From: Actinomyces bowdenii
Lineage (GTDB): Bacteria; Actinomycetota; Actinomycetes; Actinomycetales; Actinomycetaceae
Length of the DNA: 64,000 nucleotides
Reading direction: 5' to 3'
NCBI RefSeq assembly: GCF_017592395.1
Contig: NZ_JAGFOU010000008.1
Span: 34,272-98,271 of the forward strand
A model generated the notes under the pieces. The model saw only the letters and a list, made by a program, of their open reading frames with translations. It ran no database searches and was not told where the DNA came from. Positions 29,551 to 39,328 of this stretch are shown piece by piece (within the stretch, counting starts at the first letter, position 1; every line of letters starts with the position of its first letter). Made by a program: the position numbers and the translations under genes.

Positions 29551-29628
29551 AAAGCGAGTACGGGGTGCAGAAAGCGAGTGCGGGGTCCTCGCATTCTGCA
29601 CCCCGCACTCGCATTCCGGCGCCGGCGG
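29551..29628. repeat. 78-bp hairpin repeat, copy 1
   Basis: 75 of 78 bases match 32037-32114 in the same orientation (by eye). It can fold into a 17-bp stem (29570-29586 with 29600-29616, one mismatch). It lies 4 bases beyond the stop of the minus-strand NTPase gene, so it may be its terminator. Confidence 0.9.
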
Positions 29629-29632
29629 AGGG

Positions 29633-31895
29633 TCAGTCCTCCTCCAGTTCTTCCAGGCGGGCGCGGAACTCCTCTCGCTCCCGGCGGACGGCTGCGGCCT
29701 CCTCCTCGAGCCCAGCGGCTTCGAGCAGGTCGGCATAGAGGCTGAGAGAGTCGAGGAAGGCTTGCCCGAAGGCCCGTGGCTCGGCATGCGCCAGCTCGCG
29801 GCGGAGATCGACCACCTCCTGGACGGTATCCAGGGCCTGGGGGCGCTGGCCGTCCTCATCCAGGCGGTTGGCGAGGGTGCTCAATGCGGTGGCGAGATCG
29901 GGGTTGTAGGCAGAGGGGTTGTCCTGGGCCGGAGCGCGGCAGGCATGGCCTTGATCCTTCCTGAACATGGTGAGAATGTCGTGGGTGACCGCGAAGCCGC
30001 CGACGATACTGATTGTGGCGAGCCCGATGATCACGAAGGTAACCGCACTGATGAACCGGTTGTCGCTGCCGATATTTAAGGTCAAGATAGAGGCAGTCAC
30101 CAAGCAGATGAGCACGACAATCATATTGGTGGTAGACATCGAGTATTTAAGTGTCTTCGATGCTGTCTCTTCCGAGGTCGTGGCCTCGCTAATTCGTTGG
30201 GTGGGGGCTGGTCTTAATGAGGTGATCAGGTACTTGATCCGTTTCATGGCAGGGGCGGACGCACGCGCTTTTTCGATACTGATATGCTCGGAACAGCGGC
30301 GGAGGAGAGCAGCGAGCGCGGTCGCAAGATCTGTGCTGCGCGTGGCGATGACCACGCCCTCAACGGTCTGCGTCAGTTCCTCCAGGACCTCATCGAGCGC
30401 GGAGCCGACGAGTTCCCTCACCCGGGGGTCGTCAGCGGCCCGTTCGAGCACGGTCCAGGTTCGCAGAGCGGCGGCGCCCACGCGCTCGGGTGCGAGGAGA
30501 GCGGGAAGCGCCGCCTCCAGGCTCCCGATCTCCGAGGTGATGAGGCGCTCTCCCAGGCGGTCCGGCTCCAGGTGCCCGCACCATGCCTCCTCTGCTCCCG
30601 GGCTCTGAAGCGGTGGCGGGTAGCACTACCGCAGCCACCGTGCGCATCGCGCCAGACCGGTGGCATCCAGGTCCTTGGCGGCCGGCAGGAGCCCGAGGAG
30701 CGCCAGCGCATCCTCCTCATCCTCGATCTTTGAGAGCGTGGCCAGGGCAACTGCCTGGCGGGCCAGGGCTCGATCGAAATCCCGAGCATCGGGCCAGTGC
30801 AGCTCCCAGTAGCGCTCCTCATGCGCCAGCAGCCCATCGAAGACATCCTCCTCGGAGGCCGGGGGGAGTCCGGTGCTCCGCGTCGCACTGAGGAAGGCCG
30901 TGGCGATGACGGGCAGAGGCTGGGAGTAGGACGTGCGCGACAGATTCTCCGACCGACTCGGGACTGCTCCGGCCTCATGGAAGACTGCCACGGCACTGTC
31001 GAAGAGCCTCTGGCGATCCTCCTCAGAGAGCTCCTGCTCGTTGAGGACCATGCTCATCGCTTCATCGAGCAGCCGGTTGATGCCCTCGGCCTGGGAGCCT
31101 TGCGGGCGCAGGGAATCCACCCATGGATCCGCCCTCTTCCGGGATGCGGGCAATGGTGCGGGCCTTCGCACGAGGAACAGCACCCGGATCCGCCGTCGGG
31201 AGGCGTCCCTGGCGGCTGTGAGAGCCAGATTGATGACGCGGCCAACAATGTCGGAGCGGGTCTCGGCGTAGTCCACGACCAGGAGCAGCGAGCGTGTATC
31301 CGACCTGCTGTGCGCCCCACCTGGCTCCAGACCCTCGATGCCGCGCAGGAACCCTGTCCTCCACTGCGACCTCGACCTGCGCCACCGCCTCGCTCCAGCG
31401 GTGCTGAGACGGCGGCACAGCTCCACACCCAGGCGGGTCTTCCCGGAGCCGCCATCGCCACCCAGGACGCACAGGGCGAAGGGCTCATCACTCACCGCCC
31501 ACGCCTCCAGGTCCGCCAGTATCCCGGCCCGGTCCAGGAAGGGGACGGGGCTGGAGGCCGCTCCCAGGAGGCGAGTCACGCTCAGGCCGGCGGCGCCCTG
31601 CGCATGATGCTGGACGGCGTCGAGGGTCAGCCGTGCGGACGCTTCGGGGACGTTCACAACGGGGGGGTAGACCGACCTTCGGGAGCTGCTGTTGGCGTTT
31701 CCGCTGCTGCGCGGCTTTCCAGCCCCTGCGCCCCCAGTGCCATAACCAGCGCACGACGTCCCACGGTTTCTTCCCGGACGCCCAGGTCACGACGCCGAAG
31801 ATCAATAGGATGAAGGTGCCAGCAGCCACCAACCAAGAGGTAGGAATGCCCTCCAACCATGTGAGAACAGTACTGGTGACATTGGGGAGCGTCAT
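29633..31895 (-). pseudogene. Broken membrane STAND-type NTPase gene
   Basis: One ancestral gene appears split by two lesions. Segment 1, from ATG 31895, encodes a membrane helix and a Trp/Lys/Arg-rich juxtamembrane part. It loses frame at a run of seven G (31661-31667); one base fewer would join it to segment 2. Segment 2 (GTG 31657 to 30629) has the P-loop GGDGGSGKT (about 31459-31433) and a Walker-B-like LLLVVDYAE. It ends at an in-frame TAG (30628-30626). Segment 3 continues in the same frame to 29633; its first usable start is GTG 30481. It carries two membrane helices, part of which resembles the PntA C-terminus, and a TPR-like helical tail. STAND NTPases often act in signalling or defence; no role is proved here. 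Read-through or phase variation is the alternative to decay. Confidence 0.7.
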
Positions 31896-32036
31896 GGTCC
31901 AGGCCTCACGACGTTGGGACAGGGAGCACTCCGCATTATGCCAGGGGCGACGTAGTTCTCACGGTGCTCATCCGAGCCGGCAACTCCCGATCCCCTCCTG
32001 CGGGCCGCAGCGCCGTGGCCTCATGCCCCGACGCAG

Positions 32037-32114
32037 AAAGCGAGTGCGGGGTGCAGAATGCGAGTGCGGGGTCCTCGCATTCTGCACCCCGCACTCGCAT
32101 TCCGGCTCCGGCGG
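32037..32114. repeat. 78-bp hairpin repeat, copy 2
   Basis: Second copy, 20 bases beyond the pntB stop. It has a perfect 17-bp stem (32056-32072 with 32086-32102) and an alternative stem using GCAGAATGCGAG/CTCGCATTCTGC. It probably serves as the pntAB terminator on the minus strand. The rest of 31896-32134 shows no gene. Confidence 0.9.
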
Positions 32115-32134
32115 CTCTGACGGGCCCGTCCCGC

Positions 32135-33640
32135 CTACTCCAGGGCCCGGATGATGGCCTCGACCGTCTCCTTGGCGTCCCCGAAGAGCATCGAGGTGTT
32201 CTCCCGGAAGAACAGGGGGTTCTGCACCCCCGCATAGCCCGCGGCCATCGAGCGCTTGAAGACCACCACCCGGCGGGCCTCCCACACGCGCAGCACCGGC
32301 ATGCCCGCGATCGGGGAGCCGGGCTCCTCGGCCGCCGGGTTGACCGTGTCATTGGCGCCGATGATGAGCACGACGTCCACCTCGCCGAAGTCGTCATTGA
32401 CCTCATCCATCTCCAGGACGACGTCGTAGGGGACCTTGGCCTCGGCCAGCAGCACGTTCATGTGCCCGGGCAGGCGGCCGGCCACCGGGTGGATGCCGAA
32501 GGTGACCTCCACCCCCTCGGCCTGGAGCATCTGGGTCAGCGTCGCCACCGGGTACTGGGCCTGGGCCACTGCCATGCCGTAGCCGGGGGTGATGACCACG
32601 CGCCGGGCGCTCTGCAGCAGGTGGGCCACGGAGGCGGCATCGACCTCGTCGATCGGGCCGTCCTGGCCGCCGGCGGGGGCCGAGGAGCCCTCGGTGCCGA
32701 AGCCGCCCAGGATCACCGAGGCGAAGGAGCGGTTCATCGCCTGGCACATGAGGTAGGACAGGTAGGCGCCCGAGGAGCCCACCAGGGCCCCGGTGATGAT
32801 GAGCAGGTCGTTGTTGATGGTGAAGCCGGTCAGGGCCGAGGCCCACCCCGAGTAGGAGTTCATGATCGAGACCACCACCGGCATGTCCCCACCGCCGATG
32901 GCCACCACCAGGTGGACCCCCAGCAGGAGCGCGATGATCGTCATGGCCGCCAGGCAGGCCCAGGCGGCCGGCGAGCCCTCGGGCAGCAGCAGGAAGGCCA
33001 CCAGCAGCGCCAGGCAGACCAGGAGGGCCGCCAGGTTGAGCAGGTTGCGCCCCGGCAGGGTGATGGGGCGCCCCGGCACCCGCCCGGCGAGCTTGAGGGC
33101 CGCCAGGATGGAGCCGGTGAAGGTCACCGCCCCCACGAGCACCCCCAGGTAGACCTCGCCCAGGTGGAAGGCCCCCAGGGCCTCAGCGGCGGGCTCGGGG
33201 GAGGCGTAGGAGTTCAGGCCCACGATGACGGCGGCCAGGCCCACCAGGCCGTTGAGCACGGCGATGAGCTGGGGCATGCCGGTCATGGCCACGCGCCGGG
33301 CCAGGGTCATGCCGATCGCGGCCCCCAGGCCCAGCGCCAGGGCGATGAGCACGGCCGTGACCACCACCCCCTGGCCGGGATCGGAGGTCAGGGCCATGCC
33401 GATGGCCGCGGCGACCGCGACCCCCATGCCGATCGCCCCGGCGATGTTGCCCGCCGCGGAGGTCTCATGGCGCGAGAGCCCCGCGGCGGCCAGGATGAAC
33501 AGGATCGCCGCCGCGATATAGGCCAGGGCCACCGAGGAGGGCAGGGCGGGCAGGGCTGCGGCCGGCAGTGGTGCGACGGGCACGGCCTGCGCCGTCTGCG
33601 CCCCGGCGGGCCCCGCGAGTGCGATGAGCGTGGCAGGCAT
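32135..33640 (-). CDS. pntB: NAD(P) transhydrogenase subunit beta
   Basis: With PntA it couples hydride transfer between NADH and NADP+ to proton movement across the membrane. From ATG 33640 the product is 501 residues. About nine hydrophobic helices lie in the first 300 residues. The C-terminal NADP-binding domain shows [26 protein letters not shown] and [27 protein letters not shown] lies 9 bases ahead, inside the 3' end of pntA, so translation is likely coupled; the pntA stop is 4 bases from the pntB start. A longer upstream frame is rejected. Confidence 0.95.
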   Translation of the reverse strand: MPATLIALAGPAGAQTAQAVPVAPLPAAALPALPSSVALAYIAAAILFILAAAGLSRHETSAAGNIAGAIGMGVAVAAAIGMALTSDPGQGVVVTAVLIALALGLGAAIGMTLARRVAMTGMPQLIAVLNGLVGLAAVIVGLNSYASPEPAAEALGAFHLGEVYLGVLVGAVTFTGSILAALKLAGRVPGRPITLPGRNLLNLAALLVCLALLVAFLLLPEGSPAAWACLAAMTIIALLLGVHLVVAIGGGDMPVVVSIMNSYSGWASALTGFTINNDLLIITGALVGSSGAYLSYLMCQAMNRSFASVILGGFGTEGSSAPAGGQDGPIDEVDAASVAHLLQSARRVVITPGYGMAVAQAQYPVATLTQMLQAEGVEVTFGIHPVAGRLPGHMNVLLAEAKVPYDVVLEMDEVNDDFGEVDVVLIIGANDTVNPAAEEPGSPIAGMPVLRVWEARRVVVFKRSMAAGYAGVQNPLFFRENTSMLFGDAKETVEAIIRALE

Positions 33641-33644
33641 CGTC

Positions 33645-35192
33645 TCAGTCCTTCCTGAACATGGTGAGCATGCGGTGGGTGACCGCGAAGCCGCCGAAGA
33701 CGTTGATCGTGGCCAGCACGATGGCCACGAAGCTGACCGCGCTGATGAGCGGGTTGGCGCTGCCCACCTGGGAGATCGCGCCCACCAGGATGATCCCGGA
33801 GATCGCATTGGTCACCGACATCAGCGGGGTGTGCAGGGCGGGGGTGACATTGGAGATGACGTGGAAGCCCAGGATGACCGCCAGGGTGAGCACCACGTAG
33901 TGGCTGGCGGCCGCCGCCGGCGTCACCAGCACCAGGGCCGCCGCCAGGGCCGCCACCAGGGCCAGGCCCGCGGTGCGGCGCCGTCGGCTGCGGGCCCGCT
34001 GGGCGGCCTCCCTCTCCCGGGACTGCCGCAACTCCTCGGGGGAGGGGCCCGCGGGGGCCGACGGCGCGGCCGAGACGCTGATGGGCGGCGGGGGCCACAG
34101 CACCGCGCCGTCATGGGCCACCGTCACCGAGCGCAGGATCTCGTCATCCAGGTCCAGGGCGAGGGCGCCGTCCTTCTCAGGCGTCATGAGGGCCAGCAGG
34201 TTGACGATGTTCTGCCCGTAGAGCTGGGAGGCCTGGGCGGGCAGGCGCCCGGCCAGGTCCAGGTGCCCCACGATGGTCACCCCGCCGGGGGTGCGGACCA
34301 CCTCGCCGGGCACGGTCAGCTCGGTGTTGCCGCCATTGGCGGCCGCCATGTCCACGATCACCGAGCCCGGGCGCATCGCCTCGATGGCGGCGCGGTCCAG
34401 CAGCAGGGGCGCCTGGCGGCCGGGGATGGAGGCGGTGGTGATGACGATGTCGGCCTGGGCCGCCTGCTGGGCGTACAGGGCCCTGGCCGCCGCCTCCTGG
34501 TCGGTGCCCAGCTCCTTGGCGTACCCGTCGGAGGAGACCTCCTGGGCGCCGGGCAGCGCCACGAACTGGGCCCCCATGGAGCGCACCTGGTCGGCCACCT
34601 CCGGGCGCACGTCGCTGCCGCGCACGATGGCGCCCAGGGAGTGGGCGGTGCCGATGGCCGACAGCCCGGCGACCCCGGCGCCGATGACGTAGGCCTGCGC
34701 CGGGGGGAACTTGCCGGCAGCGGTGACCTGGCCGCTGAACAGGCGCCCGAAGTGCGCGGCGGCCTCGATGACGGCCCGGTACCCGGCCAGGTTGGCCTGG
34801 GAGGAGAGCACATCCATGGCCTGGGCGCGCGAGATCCGCGGGACGGCGTCGAGCGCCACCCCGGTCAGGCCCCGCTCGCGCAGGGACTCCAGCAGCTCGG
34901 GGCGGCGGGCGGGGTCGAGCCGGCCGAGGATCATGGCGCCCCGGCGCATGAGGTCCAGGTCCTCGGCGCCGGGCGCGCCGGTGCTCAGGACGATGTCGCA
35001 GCCCCAGACCTCGGCCCGGTCGGCCAGGCGGGCGCCGGCCTCCTCATAGGCCTCATCCGGGGCGCTGGCCCTCAGGCCCGCACCGCGCTCGACCAGGACC
35101 TCATGGCCCAGGCGCGAGAGCCTCTCGGCGGTCTGCGGGGTGGCGGAGACCAGCGGCCTGTCCGGTCTCTCGCAGGGCACTCCAATGCGCAC
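33645..35192 (-). CDS. pntA: NAD(P) transhydrogenase subunit alpha
   Basis: NAD-binding subunit of the proton-translocating transhydrogenase. From GTG 35192, with GAGGAGG close upstream, the product is 515 residues: [20 protein letters not shown], the Rossmann loop [18 protein letters not shown], and in the C-terminal part four hydrophobic helices ending [17 protein letters not shown]. The single-chain alpha with attached membrane domain is the Escherichia-like form rather than the split one. The 3' end has a degenerate copy inside the NTPase gene at about 29935-30075. Confidence 0.95.
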   Translation of the reverse strand: MRIGVPCERPDRPLVSATPQTAERLSRLGHEVLVERGAGLRASAPDEAYEEAGARLADRAEVWGCDIVLSTGAPGAEDLDLMRRGAMILGRLDPARRPELLESLRERGLTGVALDAVPRISRAQAMDVLSSQANLAGYRAVIEAAAHFGRLFSGQVTAAGKFPPAQAYVIGAGVAGLSAIGTAHSLGAIVRGSDVRPEVADQVRSMGAQFVALPGAQEVSSDGYAKELGTDQEAAARALYAQQAAQADIVITTASIPGRQAPLLLDRAAIEAMRPGSVIVDMAAANGGNTELTVPGEVVRTPGGVTIVGHLDLAGRLPAQASQLYGQNIVNLLALMTPEKDGALALDLDDEILRSVTVAHDGAVLWPPPPISVSAAPSAPAGPSPEELRQSREREAAQRARSRRRRTAGLALVAALAAALVLVTPAAAASHYVVLTLAVILGFHVISNVTPALHTPLMSVTNAISGIILVGAISQVGSANPLISAVSFVAIVLATINVFGGFAVTHRMLTMFRKD

Positions 35193-35241
35193 GGCGCCTC
35201 CTCGGGGTGGGTGGGAGCGTGTCCCGTCGGTTGGTGGGGAA

Positions 35242-35269
35242 ACTGTACGGGCAGGGAATAAAGTCGACA
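35242..35269 (-). promoter_or_regulatory. Possible pntAB promoter
   Basis: On the minus strand TTGTCG (35269-35264), 16 bases, TACAGT (35247-35242), about 50 bases ahead of the start codon. A TTGACA at 35278-35273 has no -10 at proper spacing. The rest of the gap to 35472 shows no gene. Confidence 0.4.
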
Positions 35270-35472
35270 AGATGTCAATAGCTGGAACAGTCAGACCCTA
35301 TCGCTCGAGTGTGACAACGATGAGTCGGAGGCAGCGGGCCGGCGGGATGGCGGGACGGCGGTGGTTCGGCAATGGGGCGGTGGCCATGAGAGCCGGCGCA
35401 GTGCACTGGCGGCGTCGGCCACGGGGCGGCGCGATGGCCCCCACGGGGCGGCGGCCCGGGGCCAGGGGCGGC

Positions 35473-36231
35473 TCAGGGGCGGGCCATGGCCCAGCAGCGC
35501 GCCCCCCCGGTCATGCCGGCCTCATTGGGTACCACCACGACGTCCTCCCCGATCCGGGCCAGCTGGTAGCTGGTGATGCGCCGCGAGTTCCCCCCGCCCA
35601 GGTAGAGGCGGTCCCACAGGTACATCGGGCGCAGGGCGTCCACGACGCGGCGCACCCGCCGCGACCAGTGGGCATCGCCCAGCCGCAGCCGCTCATGCTC
35701 CCCGATGTAGTCGTCGTAGGTCAGCCCCCAGCGCACCGGGCCCTGCGAGACCTCCACGTGGGGGGCGAGCACGCCGTTGTCGAAGACGGCGTTGCCCAGG
35801 CCGGTGCCCAGGGTGACGATCATCTCCAGCCCGTGCCCGGTGACCACCCCGGCGCCCGCGACCTCGGCGTCGTTGAGGACCAGGGCGGGGGCCCCCAGGG
35901 CCTGGCTCACCGCCCGCCCCATGTCGAAGCGGGCCCAGGCCTCCACCAGCTCAGGAAGCACCTTGGAGCGCGGGCCGTCCCGGGTGATGTAGTGGGGCGT
36001 GGCCACGACCACCCCGTGGCGGAGCATCCCCGGCATGCCTACTGTGATGCGGTCGGCGGCGGGCAGCTGCTCGGCCAGGGAGACGATGGTCTCGACCAGC
36101 TTGCCGGGGGGCAGGGGGTAGGGCGTGGGGGTGCGCACCGCCCGCGAGATGATCGCGCCCTCGGAGTCCAGGACGGAGGCCTTGATGCCGCCGCCGCCGC
36201 AGTCCACCGACAGGGTTGTTGGAGAGGTCAC
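35473..36231 (-). CDS. ppgK: ROK-family polyphosphate glucokinase
   Basis: Probable glucokinase that phosphorylates glucose with polyphosphate or ATP. From GTG 36231 the product is 252 residues. It has the phosphate-binding motif LSVDCGGGGIKASVLD at the N-terminus, GMPGMLRHG and LGTGLGNAVF; RPMYLWDRLYLGGGNSRRI near the end matches actinobacterial PpgK. The start is supported by a -10-like TAGCGT at 36244-36239, 7 bases before the GTG, a leaderless arrangement. The open frame continues upstream another 180 codons, in low-complexity sequence that overlaps the divergent truA. Substrate is inferred from family. Confidence 0.85.
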   Translation of the reverse strand: MTSPTTLSVDCGGGGIKASVLDSEGAIISRAVRTPTPYPLPPGKLVETIVSLAEQLPAADRITVGMPGMLRHGVVVATPHYITRDGPRSKVLPELVEAWARFDMGRAVSQALGAPALVLNDAEVAGAGVVTGHGLEMIVTLGTGLGNAVFDNGVLAPHVEVSQGPVRWGLTYDDYIGEHERLRLGDAHWSRRVRRVVDALRPMYLWDRLYLGGGNSRRITSYQLARIGEDVVVVPNEAGMTGGARCWAMARP

Positions 36232-36426
36232 GGGGCTGACGCTACCGCCTCCGGGGCCCGGCGTGGCGCGGTTGGGGAGTCCTGGAGGTCCTGGAGGCGC
36301 CAGGGGCGCGCGCCGGGCCACGGGCGGAGCCGGGTGGGCCATGGTCGGGCGCGCGCCGGGCACGAGTCGGGCGCGGCCCGGAGTGCGGCACCGGCGGGGT
36401 GCTGCGGGGCGTGGTGAGATAGGCGC

Positions 36427-37494
36427 ATGGCAGAGGCAGACCGGGCATCCCAGGCAGACCGCGCGGACCGTGCGGATCAGGCGTGCCGCGCCGTCGGGGC
36501 GGGCGGTGCCGAGAAGGCGGGCGGCGCCGCTGAGGGGCCCCAGGGCGCCGCGGGCAGTGGCGCGAGCGGCGACACGGGCAGTGGGACGGTCCGCATCCGC
36601 CTGGACCTGGCCTATGACGGCGGGGGCTTCAGCGGCTGGGCCGCCCAGCCCGGGCTGCGCACGGTCGAGGGCGTGCTCACCGACGCCCTGACCACGGTGC
36701 TGCGCGCCCCGGTGAGGCTGACCGTCGCCGGACGCACCGACGCCGGGGTGCACGCCGCCGCCCAGGTCGCCCACCTCGACATCCCCCTTCAGGCCTGGCG
36801 CCTCCTCCCGGGCCGCTCCCAGCGCCCGCCCGGCCAGGCGCTCCTGACCCGCCTGGCCGGGGTCCTGGCCCGCGAGTCCCAGCAGTGGTCCCGCTCAGCC
36901 GGGCTGAGCCTGCCGCGCGGCGCCAGCGACATCGTCGTCCACCGGGCCCGCCGGGTGACCGGCGACTTCGACGCCCGCTTCTCCGCCCTGGAGCGGCGCT
37001 ACGCCTACCGCATCGCCGACGCCGCCTCCCCCCGGGACCCGCGCCGCCGCGGCCACGTCCTGTGGCTGCCCGAGGAGCTCGACGCCGGGGCCATGGATGC
37101 GGCCTGCGCCCCCCTGCTGGGAGAGCACGACTTCCTGTCCTACTGCAAGCCCCGCCAGGGGGCCACCACCATCCGCACCCTGACTGCGCTGCGCTGGCGG
37201 CGCGTGCCCCAGGAGGGGGCTGGGCCCGACGGCGGGCTGGTCACCCTGGAGGTGGCCGCCGACGCCTTCTGCCACTCCATGGTGCGCTCCCTGGTGGGGG
37301 CGGGCCTGGCCGTGGGGCTGGGGCGCCGGCCCCCGTCCTGGCCGGCCGAGCTGCTGGCGGCGCGCTCGCGGGAGACGGCCGCCCCGGTGGCCCCGCCCCA
37401 CGGGCTGACCCTGGAGGCGGTGGCCTACCCGGAGCGCGAGGAGCTGGCGGCCCAGGCGCAGCGGGCCCGGGTGGTGCGGCGCCTGGAGTGCTGA
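36427..37494 (+). CDS. truA: tRNA pseudouridine(38-40) synthase TruA
   Basis: Converts uridines 38-40 of the tRNA anticodon arm to pseudouridine. The product is 355 residues from ATG 36427. The first 53 are low-complexity Ala/Gly/Asp and unlike the family. The conserved core begins VRIRLDLAYDGGGFSGWAAQ, and the catalytic aspartate is D105 in AGRTDAGVHA. The C-terminal domain has FCHSMVRSLVGAGLAVG. It lies between rpsK-rpoA-rplQ-type genes and rplM, its usual actinobacterial neighbourhood. Confidence 0.93.
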   Translation: MAEADRASQADRADRADQACRAVGAGGAEKAGGAAEGPQGAAGSGASGDTGSGTVRIRLDLAYDGGGFSGWAAQPGLRTVEGVLTDALTTVLRAPVRLTVAGRTDAGVHAAAQVAHLDIPLQAWRLLPGRSQRPPGQALLTRLAGVLARESQQWSRSAGLSLPRGASDIVVHRARRVTGDFDARFSALERRYAYRIADAASPRDPRRRGHVLWLPEELDAGAMDAACAPLLGEHDFLSYCKPRQGATTIRTLTALRWRRVPQEGAGPDGGLVTLEVAADAFCHSMVRSLVGAGLAVGLGRRPPSWPAELLAARSRETAAPVAPPHGLTLEAVAYPEREELAAQAQRARVVRRLEC

Positions 37495-37651
37495 GGCGCC
37501 GTCGTCGGCAGGACCGCGGGGATCGCCGTCGGCCCGGCCGACGACGGCGGGGCGCGGCCGGCCGTGCCGCGGCGCCGTCCCCCCCCCACCCGTCGGGATG
37601 GCACGCACCGCCGGCGTGGTGGGACTCACGGTGCGTCAGGGGGCGCATCCT

Positions 37652-37681
37652 TTGACCCTTCTTGGCGCCTGCCGGTAGGGT
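37652..37681 (+). promoter_or_regulatory. Promoter of rplM-rpsI
   Basis: TTGACC (37652-37657), 18 bases, TAGGGT (37676-37681). It is close to consensus and lies 160 bases ahead of rplM, within an otherwise empty 347-base gap (37495-37841). Confidence 0.7.
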
Positions 37682-37841
37682 GCCACTGTCGTGCAGCACG
37701 TGGAAGCGTCCGCGGTGCCGTCCCACTCGCCCCGGATAGCCTGTGCTCCGACCGCTCACCTGACCATGGTGGTCTCGCCGATCCGCGCTGCTTCACGCGA
37801 TTCGGCGTGTCCACTCGCCAAGAGAAACGAAGGCAACGCCC

Positions 37842-38285
37842 GTGCGCACGTATACACCGAAGCCCGGCGACGTCGAGAAGAACTGGTACGTCATCGACGC
37901 CACCGACGTCGTCCTCGGCCGTCTCGCGGCCCAGGCCGCGACCCTGCTCCGTGGGAAGCACAAGCCCCAGTTCGCCCCCAACGAGGACTGCGGCGACTAC
38001 GTCATCATCATCAACGCCGACAAGGTCGCCCTGACCAACGGCAAGGCCGACAAGAAGATGGCCTACCGCCACTCCGGCTACCCCGGCGGCCTGCGGTCCA
38101 TCTCCTACCGCGAGCTGCTGGCCACCCGCCCCGAGCGCGCCGTGGAGAAGGCGGTCAAGGGCATGGTGCCCCACACCAAGCTCGGCCGCGCCCAGCTCAA
38201 GAAGCTCCGGGTCTACACCGGGGCCGAGCACCCGCACGCCTCGCAGAACCCGCAGACCTTCGAGATCACCCAGGTCGCCCAGTAA
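37842..38285 (+). CDS. rplM: 50S ribosomal protein L13
   Basis: L13 is an early 50S assembly protein. The product is 147 residues from GTG 37842: [39 protein letters not shown], and [24 protein letters not shown] lies 9 bases upstream. Confidence 0.97.
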   Translation: MRTYTPKPGDVEKNWYVIDATDVVLGRLAAQAATLLRGKHKPQFAPNEDCGDYVIIINADKVALTNGKADKKMAYRHSGYPGGLRSISYRELLATRPERAVEKAVKGMVPHTKLGRAQLKKLRVYTGAEHPHASQNPQTFEITQVAQ

Positions 38286-38327
38286 GCGCTCAGCGCTCGG
38301 CACCTCGCGACAAGCAAAGGACATATC

Positions 38328-38822
38328 GTGGCTGAGACCACTGTCGACATTGACGCGCTGGATGAGGAGAGCTACCCCTCCAGCTACACCACCGAGACCG
38401 ACGGCTCCGGCGAGGGCCGCGGCCAGTCCATCACCGCCCCCGGGGCGGGCCTGGGGCGCCGCAAGGAGGCCGTCGCCCGCGTCCGCCTCGTGCCCGGCAC
38501 GGGTCAGTGGACCCTCAACGGCCGCACCCTGGAGGACTACTTCCCCAACAAGCTGCACCAGCAGCTCGTGCGCGCCCCCTTCACCATCCTGGACCTGGAG
38601 GGCCGCTTCGACGTCATCGCCCGCATCCACGGCGGTGGCGTCTCCGGGCAGGCCGGTGCGCTGCGCCTGGGCATCGCCCGCGCCCTCAACGAGATCGACC
38701 GTGAGGCCAACCGCGCCACCCTGAAGAAGGCCGGCTTCCTCACCCGCGACTCGCGCATCGTGGAGCGCAAGAAGGCCGGTCTGCACAAGGCCCGCCGCGC
38801 CCCCCAGTACTCCAAGCGCTGA
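38328..38822 (+). CDS. rpsI: 30S ribosomal protein S9
   Basis: S9 touches the P-site tRNA with its C-terminal tail. The product is 164 residues from GTG 38328. A 40-residue acidic extension precedes [17 protein letters not shown]. The end [15 protein letters not shown] carries the expected terminal Lys-Arg. AAAGGA is the binding site. Confidence 0.97.
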   Translation: MAETTVDIDALDEESYPSSYTTETDGSGEGRGQSITAPGAGLGRRKEAVARVRLVPGTGQWTLNGRTLEDYFPNKLHQQLVRAPFTILDLEGRFDVIARIHGGGVSGQAGALRLGIARALNEIDREANRATLKKAGFLTRDSRIVERKKAGLHKARRAPQYSKR

Positions 38823-38840
38823 GCCCCTCACCGCTTCCTC

Positions 38841-38894
38841 GACGCCCCGTCGCCCCGCCCCGGTCCCGCACCGGGCGGAGGTCGGCGGGGCGTC
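38841..38894 (+). terminator. Terminator after rpsI
   Basis: A nested hairpin: outer 9-bp stem GACGCCCCG/CGGGGCGTC (38841-38849 with 38886-38894) and an inner stem CCGCCCCGGT/ACCGGGCGG with a bulge. Confidence 0.8.
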
Positions 38895-38962
38895 GTCCTG
38901 GGCGGGGGGAGAGAATGGTGGATCGGCACAGCCCCGGCAGGATGCGGTGGCGCAGCTGGCGC

Positions 38963-39159
38963 TGCACATCTTCAAGGAGCGGCTGGTTGGTGGATCCGCA
39001 TGATTCCGGGCTTCCCCTCGCCTGGATCCCGCGGGCGGGGCGTGAAGATGTGCAGCCAGGCGGTCGTTGCACATCTTCGGCACCGATCGGTCCTAGGCAG
39101 TGGCGGGATTCTGCGGGAGGGCCGGGTCAGGCGGAGGGGTTGGGGCTTGAAGATGTGCA
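38963..39159. repeat. Two inverted-repeat-bounded elements (locus 2)
   Basis: Element C (38963-39054) and element D (39068-39159) have the same TGCACATCTTC/GAAGATGTGCA termini and the same 13-base spacing as at 29259-29468, again just after a ribosomal-operon terminator. Interiors share only short stretches such as GATCCGCATGAT (C with the complement of A). The remainder of 38895-39328 shows no gene. Confidence 0.85.
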
Positions 39160-39328
39160 ACGGTGCGGGTGCGCGGCACCGGGAGCCGCTCCCCGGCGGC
39201 CTGGCCCCTCCGCCGCTTCCCCCTGGGGCTCCCCTCCTCCGCCGGTGTGCCGGCGCCGCCAGCCAGCGGGCGGCCAGTGAGCATGGCAGGATGTGGGGTG
39301 CTTTCCGCTCTCGACAGGAGGATCCCCT

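Noticed and set aside
35271-35472. Short plus-strand frames between pntA and ppgK
   Set aside because: No start signal, no similarity and antisense overlap with both neighbours.
29259-39159. CRISPR array or insertion sequence at the TGCACATCTTC elements
   Set aside because: The boundaries are inverted, not direct, repeats; there are only two units per locus, no transposase frame and no target duplication visible.
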